Part shown: one piece after another, positions 1 to 6,270 of the stretch
Position numbering within the stretch: the first letter of the stretch is position 1
Layout of the letters: every line of letters begins with the position of its first letter
From: an uncultured Solobacterium sp.
GTDB taxonomy: Bacteria > Bacillota_I > Bacilli_A > Erysipelotrichales > Erysipelotrichaceae
Direction: 5' to 3'
Length of the DNA stretch: 6,270 nt
Assembly: GCA_937910655.1 (NCBI GenBank)
Contig: CALEMV010000096.1
Location: 1-6,270, forward strand
Notes under the pieces: generated by a model
Databases searched by the model: none
The model's input: only the letters and a program-made list of their open reading frames with translations
Told to the model about the DNA's origin: nothing
Program-made: the position numbers and the translations under genes

Positions 1-50
1 AAAAAACAATCCAATGAAGTTCCACAAAACATTCATGCATGCAGTTGAAT

Positions 51-77
51 AAAAGCACTTCGTCTTGAAGTGCTTTT
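51..77. terminator. Bidirectional intrinsic terminator hairpin
   Basis: An 11-bp perfect inverted repeat (AAAAGCACTTC and GAAGTGCTTTT) surrounds a 5-nt loop. Read on the plus strand it is followed by GTTT, giving TTTTGTTT. Read on the minus strand the 3' arm ends in TTTT followed by ATT. The A-run/T-run symmetry is typical of a terminator shared by convergent genes. It lies about 40 nt past the stop codon of the small minus-strand gene at 117-365, which it would terminate. It could also serve a plus-strand gene entering from the left, since two plus frames are open from base 1 and stop at 46-48 and 50-52, but no such gene can be identified from so few codons. Confidence 0.85.
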
Positions 78-116
78 GTTTACTTAATTCTTTTACGAAT
101 ACTATTCTCTAAAATA

Positions 117-365
117 TTATAGGGTATTCAAATTCACAATATGAACTTCAGGATTATGTGAACAATACAATGTATCTAAACGTACTAAGAATTCTTCCGC
201 ATCTTCTTTAGATGGGAAAGTTCTTACTGGTTCAGAAACTCCATTTACAATAAATGTCACATCATACATATCATCTGAATTGTATACAGCTGAAACTGTC
301 ATTGCTTGAATCTGTGTAGGAACATAGTATTTCGTTTCCTTTTCACGTACAACTTTTAAAATCAT
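117..365 (-). CDS. Small hypothetical protein, 82 aa
   Basis: I do not recognise the family. The product is a soluble-looking protein with no signal peptide, no membrane segment and a single Cys (residue 68). The pattern suggests N-terminal beta strands (about 2-6, 20-29 and 34-42), then a helix rich in charged residues (about 52-65, around SKEDAEEFLVRLDTL), then a last strand (about 73-79), a compact alpha/beta layout. The ATG at 365 is well supported: GGAGG lies at 375-379 with a 9-nt spacer. The gene starts 61 nt after the glycerate kinase stop, with no terminator between them, so read-through is possible; a candidate extended -10 promoter lies in the gap. The hairpin at 51-77 follows it. 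The ribosome binding site, sensible amino-acid composition and downstream terminator support a real gene; a link to glycerate metabolism is not shown. Confidence 0.72.
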   Translation of the reverse strand: MILKVVREKETKYYVPTQIQAMTVSAVYNSDDMYDVTFIVNGVSEPVRTFPSKEDAEEFLVRLDTLYCSHNPEVHIVNLNTL

Positions 366-400
366 ATCAATTATCCTCCATGAAACTTTTCTCTATATAA

Positions 401-426
401 ATCATATCATTTACGATGGCTTTCAA
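401..426 (-). promoter_or_regulatory. Candidate promoter for the 82-aa gene (extended -10)
   Basis: On the minus strand the gap holds TGATATGAT, a TGn extended -10 with hexamer TATGAT at 406-401 (5 of 6 match to TATAAT). A TTGAAA at 426-421 resembles a -35, but the spacer is only 14 nt, so the extended -10 would have to carry recognition. Initiation would fall near 394, giving a leader of roughly 30 nt that contains the GGAGG at 379-375. Based on motif only. Confidence 0.35.
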
Positions 427-1563
427 CTAAGAAATATTTCCATTTTTGATATCTTCAAACATACGAACAGCTGTCTTCATAAAGTTATCATTCGCATTAG
501 CTAGAATTTGTTTTTCACATAGCTCTTTATCTGTTGTTGCATAGAACTTTGTAATACCATGGTCATATAATGCTTCATAGCCATCCCCAAGACAACCACA
601 GATTGCGATAACTGGGATATTTCTCTTTTTACAGCGTTTACCAATTCCATAGAGCACTTTACCATGTAGTGTTTGTGAATCTGCTCTTCCTTCACCGCTG
701 ATAACATAATCTACACCATCTAGCATCTGATCAAAGTTCATTAAATCCATTACAACTTCAATACCCGACTTCATCTCACCAATCAAGAATAATGAGAAGG
801 CTGCACCCATACCACCTGCTGCACCTGAGCCAGGAATTTCATTTACATCTTTCCCAAATGTTTTTAGTAAAACCTGACGGTAATTTTCCATTCCCTTTTC
901 AAGTTCGTCTAGTATTTCTGGCGTACCTCCTTTTTGTTTTCCATAGCACATTGTTGCGCCATTTGGACCACATAAAGGATTATCCACATCACACATGATT
1001 GTAAACTTAGCTTCTTGAACTAATGGGTTCATACGTGAAGTATCGATTGTTACGATATCTTTTAGACTATCGCCAATCCCTTTTACTTCATTACCACCTT
1101 TATCTAAAAAGCGTACACCTAACGCTTGCATGGCGCCGATACCACCATCATTTGTGGATGTTCCACCAATCGCAATTTTAATATCACGAATTCCATCATC
1201 AAGAATATGCGCAATTAACTCACCTACACCATAGGATGAAGTGTAACGAGGATCACGTTTCTCTTGTGGAACCAATGCTAAACCCACTGCTTCCGCAACT
1301 TCTAGGATTGCTTCTTTTTGATTCACTAAACCAAATTTAGCTTCTCTTCGTTTCATGTATGGCCCATGTATTGGTACATACATAATGGAACCACGCAGAT
1401 TACGAGTAACAGTTTCCACTGTACCTTCTCCACCATCTGCCATTGTTACATCGATATATTCCACACTTCCAAGTACACGATGAGTCGCATGTCTTAACAA
1501 GCGATTAATATTGATAGCACTCATCGTACCTTTGAATGAATCGGGGGCAAATAAAAATTTCAT
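427..1563 (-). CDS. glxK: Glycerate kinase (GarK/GlxK family)
   Basis: ATP-dependent cytosolic kinase that phosphorylates D-glycerate. Characterised GarK/GlxK enzymes give 2-phosphoglycerate, which enters glycolysis at enolase. The 378-aa product has the usual family length and motifs: APDSFKGT at 6-13, MADGGEGT at 41-48, EAVGLALV at 91-98, SYGVGELI at 110-117, IGGTSTNDGG at 132-141, CDVDNPLCGPNGAT at 191-204, PGSGAAGGMG at 244-253 and SGEGRADSQTLHGK at 289-302. No key motif is missing. The ATG at 1563 begins directly with the conserved first strand (MKFLFAPDSF) and has AGGAGG just upstream. An in-frame GTG at 1662 would add 33 residues with no family match and would run through the upstream operon's terminator, so I reject it. 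The gene is preceded by that terminator and probably has its own promoter. No glycerate permease or tartronate semialdehyde reductase is in the window. The symbol is by family; GarK versus GlxK cannot be separated here. Confidence 0.95.
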   Translation of the reverse strand: MKFLFAPDSFKGTMSAININRLLRHATHRVLGSVEYIDVTMADGGEGTVETVTRNLRGSIMYVPIHGPYMKRREAKFGLVNQKEAILEVAEAVGLALVPQEKRDPRYTSSYGVGELIAHILDDGIRDIKIAIGGTSTNDGGIGAMQALGVRFLDKGGNEVKGIGDSLKDIVTIDTSRMNPLVQEAKFTIMCDVDNPLCGPNGATMCYGKQKGGTPEILDELEKGMENYRQVLLKTFGKDVNEIPGSGAAGGMGAAFSLFLIGEMKSGIEVVMDLMNFDQMLDGVDYVISGEGRADSQTLHGKVLYGIGKRCKKRNIPVIAICGCLGDGYEALYDHGITKFYATTDKELCEKQILANANDNFMKTAVRMFEDIKNGNIS

Positions 1564-1573
1564 ACGTCCTCCT
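1564..1573 (-). promoter_or_regulatory. Ribosome binding site deciding the glycerate kinase start
   Basis: AGGAGG at 1573-1568 precedes the ATG at 1563 with a short 4-nt spacer (ACGT). It is the strongest Shine-Dalgarno near any in-frame start of this gene and supports the 378-aa form over longer forms starting at 1662 or at the in-frame ATGs between. Confidence 0.8.
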
Positions 1574-1591
1574 GCTGTCGACATTTTTATT

Positions 1592-1600
1592 ATGATATCA
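1592..1600 (-). promoter_or_regulatory. Candidate extended -10 promoter for glycerate kinase
   Basis: On the minus strand TGATATCAT gives a TGn extended -10 with TATCAT at 1597-1592 (5 of 6 match to TATAAT). Initiation would be near 1585, leaving a leader of about 20 nt with the AGGAGG. The best -35 (TTGATG at 1623-1618) sits 20 nt away from this hexamer, which is too far, so recognition would rest on the extended -10. A separate promoter is expected because a terminator lies immediately upstream. The element lies inside the palindrome ATGATATCAT at 1592-1601. Confidence 0.35.
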
Positions 1601-1621
1601 TTCTCATCCATTTTTCGCATC

Positions 1622-1654
1622 AAAAAAGTGATTGATGATATCATCATCAACCAC
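1622..1654 (-). terminator. Intrinsic terminator of the ABC transporter operon
   Basis: Read on the minus strand, the base after the permease stop codon (1657-1655) begins a 12-bp stem: GTGGTTGATGAT, loop GAT, then ATCATCAATCAC, with one G-U wobble. Six T residues (1627-1622) follow at once. This is a textbook Rho-independent structure placed exactly at the end of the four-gene operon. It separates that transcription unit from the glycerate kinase gene. Confidence 0.9.
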
Positions 1655-2902
1655 TCACTCACGGCGTAATGCGTCGATAGGATTTAAGTTTGCGGCCTTG
1701 TAGGATGGTAAGATACCAAACACAATACCAATTAACATAGAGAATAATACTGCGAAGATAGAAGCTTCGACGCTAATGGCTATCGGTGTACCATTAAGCT
1801 TTGATATCAAGAATGCTAGGATAACACCTGAAATAACTCCAATGACACCACCAGTCGATGTAAGAACGACTGCTTCTGTTAAGAATTGAATCAGAATCGA
1901 TTTCTTAGGAGCTCCAATTGCTTTCTTTAAACCAATTTCACGTGTTCTTTCTGTTACGCTTACTAACATGATATTCATTACACCAATACCACCGACAAGT
2001 AAGGAGATACCCGCAATCCACAACAACATTGTATTGGTTGCTTGGGATAGTTGTTGAATTTGCTTGGCTTGCTTCATCAGATCTTCTGACTTATAACTCG
2101 TATCGCTATTGCCAGTCGCTGTCACATTTAAGATCTCTTCTGCTTGCTTACCAATTGTTGTCATTGAATTTGTATCTTTTGAACGTAAGATTACATTTTC
2201 TGGCTCATCATATTGGTATAATAGTGGCCACACGGATGTTGGCACATATACCTTTCCAGAAGTATCCTGGTTATATGTGTAGTAATCATTCATGTTTTTG
2301 ATTGTTGGTTCAAACTCTACCGCTGGTGAAACTATACCAACAACCACAAATGGTTCCTTTTGAATTTCTACAGTTTTTCCAATCGGATTCTCTCCTTGGA
2401 ATAACTGCTCTGCAGAAACCTTATCCAATAAACAAACCTTGCGATTCTTTTCAATATCATTTGTAGAGAAAGCTCTACCACGATTAACAACAAGACCATT
2501 TGTCTGTAAATATGTATCATCGATACCGTATACATATCCACCTGTTAAGGAGTTTGTTAGATGGAATACACCATCATATACCTGACGGCGATGATAGAGT
2601 GATACATTCACTACACCAGGAATATTCTTTAAATCATCTTTTTGAGAAGCAGAGATTTCTCTGTATTTACCAGGGATACCCTGTCCAAAGTCATATTCCC
2701 AGTCACCTTGTGTCATACGTACATTGACTGTATTAACACCTGAACCAATGAGGTTGGTTTGAATCTGTTCATTTGTACCTTTGATAGTGGAAACGATAGC
2801 GATGATTGCCGCAATACCGATAATAATACCTAGCATTGTTAGAATCGAACGCATCTTATGTGATAGGATTCCACGAATTGATAATCTAATATTCTCGCCC
2901 AT
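1655..2902 (-). CDS. MacB/FtsX-like ABC transporter permease
   Basis: Membrane subunit of a type VII (mechanotransmission) ABC transporter. The 415-aa product has the family layout: a cytoplasmic N-terminal helix (1-18), TM1 at about 19-40 (LTMLGIIIGIAAIIAI), a large extracellular MacB_PCD-type domain at about 45-285, then three TM helices at about 291-313, 338-365 and 377-399. The TERTREIGLKKAIGA segment (317-331), typical of MacB/LolC/LolE, lies between TM2 and TM3, and the C-terminus is the characteristic PSYKAANLNPIDALRRE. Unlike Escherichia coli MacB no ATPase is fused; that is the separate gene at 4622-5296. The ATG overlaps the adaptor B stop as TAATG and has AGGAGG 6 nt upstream (2914-2909), encoded inside the adaptor's last codons, so translation is probably coupled. 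The last gene of the operon. Substrate unknown: relatives export peptides, antibiotics, or lipids and lipoproteins. Confidence 0.96.
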   Translation of the reverse strand: MGENIRLSIRGILSHKMRSILTMLGIIIGIAAIIAIVSTIKGTNEQIQTNLIGSGVNTVNVRMTQGDWEYDFGQGIPGKYREISASQKDDLKNIPGVVNVSLYHRRQVYDGVFHLTNSLTGGYVYGIDDTYLQTNGLVVNRGRAFSTNDIEKNRKVCLLDKVSAEQLFQGENPIGKTVEIQKEPFVVVGIVSPAVEFEPTIKNMNDYYTYNQDTSGKVYVPTSVWPLLYQYDEPENVILRSKDTNSMTTIGKQAEEILNVTATGNSDTSYKSEDLMKQAKQIQQLSQATNTMLLWIAGISLLVGGIGVMNIMLVSVTERTREIGLKKAIGAPKKSILIQFLTEAVVLTSTGGVIGVISGVILAFLISKLNGTPIAISVEASIFAVLFSMLIGIVFGILPSYKAANLNPIDALRRE

Positions 2903-4629
2903 TAGTAGCCTCCTAACATTGCATTATCATCCATACCAATCTGTGTACGAGTTCCTTCTATCGCACCATCACCATATGGGAAGGCAATATAGTCCGTATC
3001 CGCAAGACCAGATAATACTTCTGTTGACATATTGAAGTACACTTTTCCTGTCTTGATGTATGTCTTTACAAGTTTTCCATCTACATCTTTCATAACATAC
3101 TTCTGTCCGTGTTCATCACGGATGAAAGCGTTGCTGAGATAGATAGAAGATGTATCTGTATTCTCTTGTTGGATTGATAAGGAGAGATAAGAACCTTGTT
3201 TTAAATCATCACCCTTTTCAATATATGCAGTAAAACCATACATTGAAACATTTGGATTACCACCATAGAACCCTTCACCTGAATTAGTTGGGAAGTTATC
3301 AATATGTGTCACAACTGCTTCATAGATGGATCCTGTTTCATAACTTGTAACAGATACTTTTGTACCCTTTTGAATTGTTGCTAATAATAACTCAGAGATA
3401 GAACCCTTTACTTCTGTTCCAGTTCCACCTGCAACAGTTAAGAATGGTGTTCCATCTGTAGGAACATTGTTCATATCCTTAAGACCTTTGATAACACCAC
3501 TACGCTTTGCATAAACAACACCATCCGCTAACTGTGACTGTAGTTCAGATAGTTCAAGTTGTTTACGACGAACATCAATATCATACTCACGCACTTCAGA
3601 TTCCTTGGCATGAATTGCACGTACAAGTTCAGAAGCTGTCATTCCCTCTGGTTCAATTTCAGGTTCAGGTTGTTGTGGTTCGATAAGATTCTTATGAATC
3701 ACACGTGTCTGAATATCAAGTTTTGCCATATCATCTGTGACAGTACCTAAGATTGACTTTAACTTATCTACAGATACCAACCAAGAATCTTCAAGACCCT
3801 TCGTCTTATCATCCTCTGAATAAACATCTATAGAAACGTAGAATGTCTTTCCATCTGTTTCTGCTTTCTGGATGAGTTCCTTAATAAACTTACCAGAAAG
3901 GAAGCCATCATGTTTAATCGCAAAGTGATATGGATTTGCCTTTGTACCCTTTGCATATGTGTTTACAGCAGGAACTGCTGGCGCTAGCGTAGGAGTAGGA
4001 TCTGGTGTTGGGGTAGGAGTAGGCGTAGCTGTTGGATCTGGAGTTGTTTCTGGAGTCGGTGTTGGAGTCGCTGGAGCTGTTAGCTCATCAAGATCCTTTG
4101 TAAACTCTGTGTCCTCATCCGTTAACGCATTCAGATAGTTCCATACTTTATTTTCTTCTACCTGTGTTACTGCTTCTGTATCCACTTTATATTCTGGCTC
4201 TGGTGCAGGAGTCGATGGAGGTGTTACCCTTCTTTCCACCGGCTTTGTGTTTTGTAGTTGCTGTAATTCTTTTCTGGATTGTTCTAAACGAAGCTGTGTC
4301 GTAGAAATTTCAAGCTTCTTTAGTTCTACAGTATAGTTCAAGCTTGTAATATCATACGCCAGCAATTTATCACCAACAGATACTGCTTGTCCTTCGGTAA
4401 CATATACCGCAGTGATAATTTGAGATACAGATGGTGTAACAGTCTGTGTAGCTGGATCAGATACCAAACCACTCATCTGTGATTCCATCGGATTACCACC
4501 CATATTCATTGCACTGACTTGCACTACATCCACCTTGCGGGATGCCTTACGGAATTGAAGGATTCCAAAGTATCCAAGTACTAAGGCCGCAACAATAGAA
4601 ACACTAATAATAACTCGTTTTTTATTCAT
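2902..4629 (-). CDS. HlyD/MacA-type membrane fusion protein with large hairpin insertion (adaptor B)
   Basis: Periplasmic-adaptor-type subunit acting outside the membrane with the neighbouring ATPase and permease. The 575-aa product has an N-terminal membrane anchor (about 6-26, after MNKKR; no lipobox Cys), a first lipoyl half (about 68-93, VTEGQAVSVGDKLLAYD), a coiled-coil helix (about 94-128), a long insertion (about 128-330), a returning helix (about 331-368), a second lipoyl half (about 369-399, YAKRSGVIKG to PFLTVAG), a beta barrel (about 403-490) and a membrane-proximal domain to the end. The insertion has a Pro/Glu stretch (136-147), an acidic helical stretch (151-184), a Pro/Thr repeat (185-220) and a small alpha/beta-looking segment (222-315). 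Met residues cluster at 41-52. The usual length for the family is about 350-450 aa. The ATG at 4629 overlaps the ATPase end by 8 nt and has AGGAGGG 5 nt upstream. The family call is firm; the role of the insertion is unknown. Confidence 0.93.
   Translation of the reverse strand: MNKKRVIISVSIVAALVLGYFGILQFRKASRKVDVVQVSAMNMGGNPMESQMSGLVSDPATQTVTPSVSQIITAVYVTEGQAVSVGDKLLAYDITSLNYTVELKKLEISTTQLRLEQSRKELQQLQNTKPVERRVTPPSTPAPEPEYKVDTEAVTQVEENKVWNYLNALTDEDTEFTKDLDELTAPATPTPTPETTPDPTATPTPTPTPDPTPTLAPAVPAVNTYAKGTKANPYHFAIKHDGFLSGKFIKELIQKAETDGKTFYVSIDVYSEDDKTKGLEDSWLVSVDKLKSILGTVTDDMAKLDIQTRVIHKNLIEPQQPEPEIEPEGMTASELVRAIHAKESEVREYDIDVRRKQLELSELQSQLADGVVYAKRSGVIKGLKDMNNVPTDGTPFLTVAGGTGTEVKGSISELLLATIQKGTKVSVTSYETGSIYEAVVTHIDNFPTNSGEGFYGGNPNVSMYGFTAYIEKGDDLKQGSYLSLSIQQENTDTSSIYLSNAFIRDEHGQKYVMKDVDGKLVKTYIKTGKVYFNMSTEVLSGLADTDYIAFPYGDGAIEGTRTQIGMDDNAMLGGY
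3970..4074 (-). repeat. Pro/Thr-rich low-complexity tract in adaptor B
   Basis: Codons 186-220 of adaptor B read as irregular TP, PTPTP and TPDPT units, with Pro and Thr dominating and some Asp, Glu and Ala. In DNA this appears as imperfect repeats of GGAGT, GGTGTTG and GGCGTAGC type. Such tracts usually act as extended flexible spacers in surface proteins of Gram-positive bacteria. Repeat-number differences between strains would be expected if it evolves by slippage. Confidence 0.85.
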
Positions 4630-5296
4630 GCGTGCCCTCCTGTATCATGCCATCAATGATATGAATGACACGCTTTGCCTTGCTTGCGACATGCGCATCG
4701 TGCGTAATCATAACAATTGTGACACCTTCTTTATTCAGTTCTTCAAATAGTTCCATAACCTGTTTACCAGATTTTTGGTCTAGTGCACCAGTTGGCTCAT
4801 CCGCCAAGAGAATACGTGGATGATTAATGAGTGCACGTGCAATCGCTACACGTTGTTTTTGACCACCAGATAATTGATTTGGCTTGAAGTTTACACGTTC
4901 ACCCAAACCAACCTTTGTCAGTGCTTCCACTGCTGCTTTTTCACGTTCAGCCTTTGGAACACCCGCATATACAAGGGGTAAGGCAACGTTTTCAATCGCT
5001 GTTTCACCTGGTAAAAGTTCAAATGTCTGAAATACGAAACCAATTTTCTTTAAACGTACTTCTGATAATTCATTCTCAGAAATGCGTGAAATATCTGCGC
5101 CATCTAATTCATAGGTTCCTTCTGTACAACGGTCTAAACAACCAATGATATTCATTAATGTTGTTTTCCCTGAACCAGAAGGACCCATAATTGCGACATA
5201 CTCACCTTCTTCTACCTGTATTGAAACATTCTTTAAAACAGGTACTTCAATGGTGCCACCATAGCTTTTATAGATTCCTTGTAAGTTCAATAACAT
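4622..5296 (-). CDS. ABC transporter ATP-binding protein (MacB/LolD type)
   Basis: Cytoplasmic ATPase that drives the MacB-like permease. The 224-aa product has every motif of an active nucleotide-binding domain: Walker A GPSGSGKTT at 38-46, Q-loop Gln90, signature LSGGQ at 142-146, Walker B ILLADEP at 162-168 with catalytic Glu167, D-loop ALD at 171-173 and switch His199. The stretch after the Q-loop (TFELLPGETAIENVALPL) and the length match the LolD/MacB/FtsE-like subfamily. I chose the ATG at 5296 because the family start (MLLNLQGIYKSYG) begins there, because GGAG lies 7 nt upstream, and because it sits 2 nt after the adaptor A stop. An in-frame start at 5368 would add 24 residues lying wholly within the adaptor A gene. 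Its 3' end overlaps adaptor B by 8 nt. Since this is the only ATPase seen in the operon, it probably homodimerises. Confidence 0.97.
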   Translation of the reverse strand: MLLNLQGIYKSYGGTIEVPVLKNVSIQVEEGEYVAIMGPSGSGKTTLMNIIGCLDRCTEGTYELDGADISRISENELSEVRLKKIGFVFQTFELLPGETAIENVALPLVYAGVPKAEREKAAVEALTKVGLGERVNFKPNQLSGGQKQRVAIARALINHPRILLADEPTGALDQKSGKQVMELFEELNKEGVTIVMITHDAHVASKAKRVIHIIDGMIQEGTHE

Positions 5297-5298
5297 AC

Positions 5299-6270
5299 TT
5301 ATTCTCCACTTCCTACTGTAGAGATTGATTCTGTCTTCATACCTTCTTTGTAGTCTTCCATTGGCCATGCAATACTATCAGATTCAGATACACCAGATTT
5401 AATTTCATACTGGTATAAATTCTGATCCAATTCACCAACTTCTACTTCACGCTTCTCTAAGCGATGATTCTGATTGGCAACCCAAAGATATGCTTTCTCG
5501 CCTTCCATTACAACATAAGATGCGTCTAACCAAATACCATCTTTCTTTACAGCAGTGCCATTATTTTTTTCTAGATAAACATGCTGTCCTAGCATTAATC
5601 CATCAGAAGAATCTAAAGAAATATAGAATGGATATGTACTAGACTTTTCAGAGTTACTTGAACCACCCATACTATACATATCATTTTGTTTTGCGTTTGG
5701 TTCTGTCTTAATCTCAGTAATCTTACCGGTCCAGAACTTTGTCTCATCTGTTCTGGAACGTACAATCATTTCTTGTCCAAGTGAAATAGAAGTAATGGAT
5801 GTTTCATCAATTGTGCCCTTTACTCTAAATTCACCAGATTGAGAGATTTCGATAAAAGCTGCTGTATTACCTTGTGCATCCGTACCACTTTCATTAATTG
5901 CCTTTACGATACCATTTGTATTTGCAAGAACATCTGCGTTATCAATCTCTTTTTGTTTTGCGGCAAGTTCTAACTGTTTTTGTTGGATAGATAACTGTGC
6001 AGCACGAATTTCATTTTCGAAAATAGAGATTTGTTCCACGTTTACCCCATCATTACGTGCAGCTGAGATAGCATTATTTTTATCTGTAATTGTACCGTTT
6101 AAAGATTCAATTTCTAAATTGATAGAACTAATTTGTTTTTGTGCCTCTGATACGTCATAGCGGAAAAGAACTGTTGTAGGAATTACCTGATCACCAACAG
6201 ATACAAATACTTGTTCAATCTTCTTTTCTTGGTTTTTATTTACCTTTACACTCTGTTGGGATTCAACCAC
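5299..6270 (-). CDS. HlyD/MacA-type membrane fusion protein, N-terminus cut by window edge (adaptor A)
   Basis: C-terminal 323 residues of an extracytoplasmic adaptor; the start codon and presumed membrane anchor lie beyond base 6270. The GTG at the edge is read here as an internal Val codon. In visible-residue numbering it has a first lipoyl half (about 18-39, VFVSVGDQV to LFRYD), a short antiparallel coiled coil (about 41-70 and 78-111, rich in Gln, Lys and Glu), a second lipoyl half (about 112-143, VLANTNGIVKAI), a beta barrel (about 147-235) and a membrane-proximal domain (about 243-300). The C-terminal tail is Ser/Gly-rich. It parallels adaptor B in domain order, including WPMEDY here against FPYGDG there near the end, but has no hairpin insertion. 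It is the first visible gene of the operon, ends 2 nt before the ATPase, and presumably works with the same transporter. Whether another gene precedes it cannot be seen. Confidence 0.92.
   Translation of the reverse strand: MVESQQSVKVNKNQEKKIEQVFVSVGDQVIPTTVLFRYDVSEAQKQISSINLEIESLNGTITDKNNAISAARNDGVNVEQISIFENEIRAAQLSIQQKQLELAAKQKEIDNADVLANTNGIVKAINESGTDAQGNTAAFIEISQSGEFRVKGTIDETSITSISLGQEMIVRSRTDETKFWTGKITEIKTEPNAKQNDMYSMGGSSNSEKSSTYPFYISLDSSDGLMLGQHVYLEKNNGTAVKKDGIWLDASYVVMEGEKAYLWVANQNHRLEKREVEVGELDQNLYQYEIKSGVSESDSIAWPMEDYKEGMKTESISTVGSGE
5304..5307 (-). promoter_or_regulatory. Ribosome binding site deciding the ATPase start
   Basis: GGAG (within GTGGAG) at 5307-5304 lies 7 nt before the ATG at 5296, inside the last codons of adaptor A. 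It supports the 224-aa ATPase over the longer in-frame form beginning at 5368. Confidence 0.75.

Noticed and set aside
1..52. 3' end of a plus-strand gene entering from the left
   Set aside because: Two plus frames are open from base 1 (stops at 46-48 and 50-52) just before the hairpin at 51-77, which fits a converging gene, but 15-16 codons are too few to choose a frame or identify a product.
792..998. Plus-strand open frame of 68 codons opposite the glycerate kinase gene
   Set aside because: It is antisense to a strongly conserved gene, its His/Leu-rich product is typical of a shadow frame, and there is no supporting ribosome binding site. The same reasoning removes plus-strand frames at 2029-2301, 2500-2727, 2781-3035, 3559-3750 and 4915-5148, and the minus-strand frame at 501-707 inside glycerate kinase.
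3970..4074. Repeated GGAGT/GGTGTTG units as a CRISPR-like or regulatory repeat array
   Set aside because: The units are irregular, have no spacer structure and are in frame with Pro and Thr codons; they are explained by the low-complexity protein linker.
4552..4629. Lipoprotein signal peptide on adaptor B
   Set aside because: The N-terminus is hydrophobic after MNKKR, but there is no Cys near its end, so a membrane anchor is the better reading.
5297..5368. 24-residue N-terminal extension of the ATPase
   Set aside because: It lies within the 3' end of adaptor A and looks unlike the family. The ATG at 5296 has a good Shine-Dalgarno and the family-typical N-terminus.
1655..6270. Tripartite MacAB-TolC efflux pump
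   Set aside because: No outer-membrane channel gene is present, and the sequence style points to a Gram-positive host, so a TolC-dependent pump is unlikely.

Overview
The window looks like chromosomal DNA of a low-GC Gram-positive bacterium (Firmicutes/Bacillota). The signs are AT-rich sequence, strong GGAGG-type ribosome binding sites, short intrinsic terminators and a Pro/Thr-rich linker of the kind common in Gram-positive surface proteins. An Erysipelotrichia-like or clostridial gut or oral species would fit, but that is a guess; no marker gene is present to place it.

Every convincing gene lies on the minus strand, so transcription runs from high to low coordinates. From 6270 down to 1655 is a tightly packed four-gene operon, cut by the right edge, for a MacB/LolCDE-type ABC export system. 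Its order is: a partial HlyD-type membrane fusion protein (adaptor A), the ATPase, a second and larger membrane fusion protein (adaptor B), and a MacB-like permease. Junctions are a 2-nt gap, an 8-nt overlap and a 1-nt TAATG overlap, each with its own strong Shine-Dalgarno. The operon ends in a clear intrinsic terminator at 1622-1654, right after the permease stop codon.

Below it, a GarK/GlxK-type glycerate kinase (427-1563) appears to be transcribed separately. Its likely start is the ATG at 1563, not the upstream in-frame GTG at 1662, because the latter would place the operon terminator inside the coding sequence. A small 82-codon protein of unknown function (117-365) follows, with a good ribosome binding site and a possible promoter of its own. 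A symmetric hairpin at 51-77 closes the region and can terminate transcription in either direction.

The ATPase and permease would form a mechanotransmission-type ABC transporter, with the adaptors extending outward from the membrane; the substrate cannot be told from sequence. The most notable point is that adaptor B carries about 200 extra residues at the tip of its coiled-coil hairpin (a Pro/Thr-rich linker plus a small alpha/beta-looking segment). That tip is where Gram-negative relatives meet TolC, which this organism probably lacks. Adaptor A, in the same operon, has a short hairpin with no insertion. I found no tRNA, rRNA, CRISPR array, insertion sequence or phage gene.
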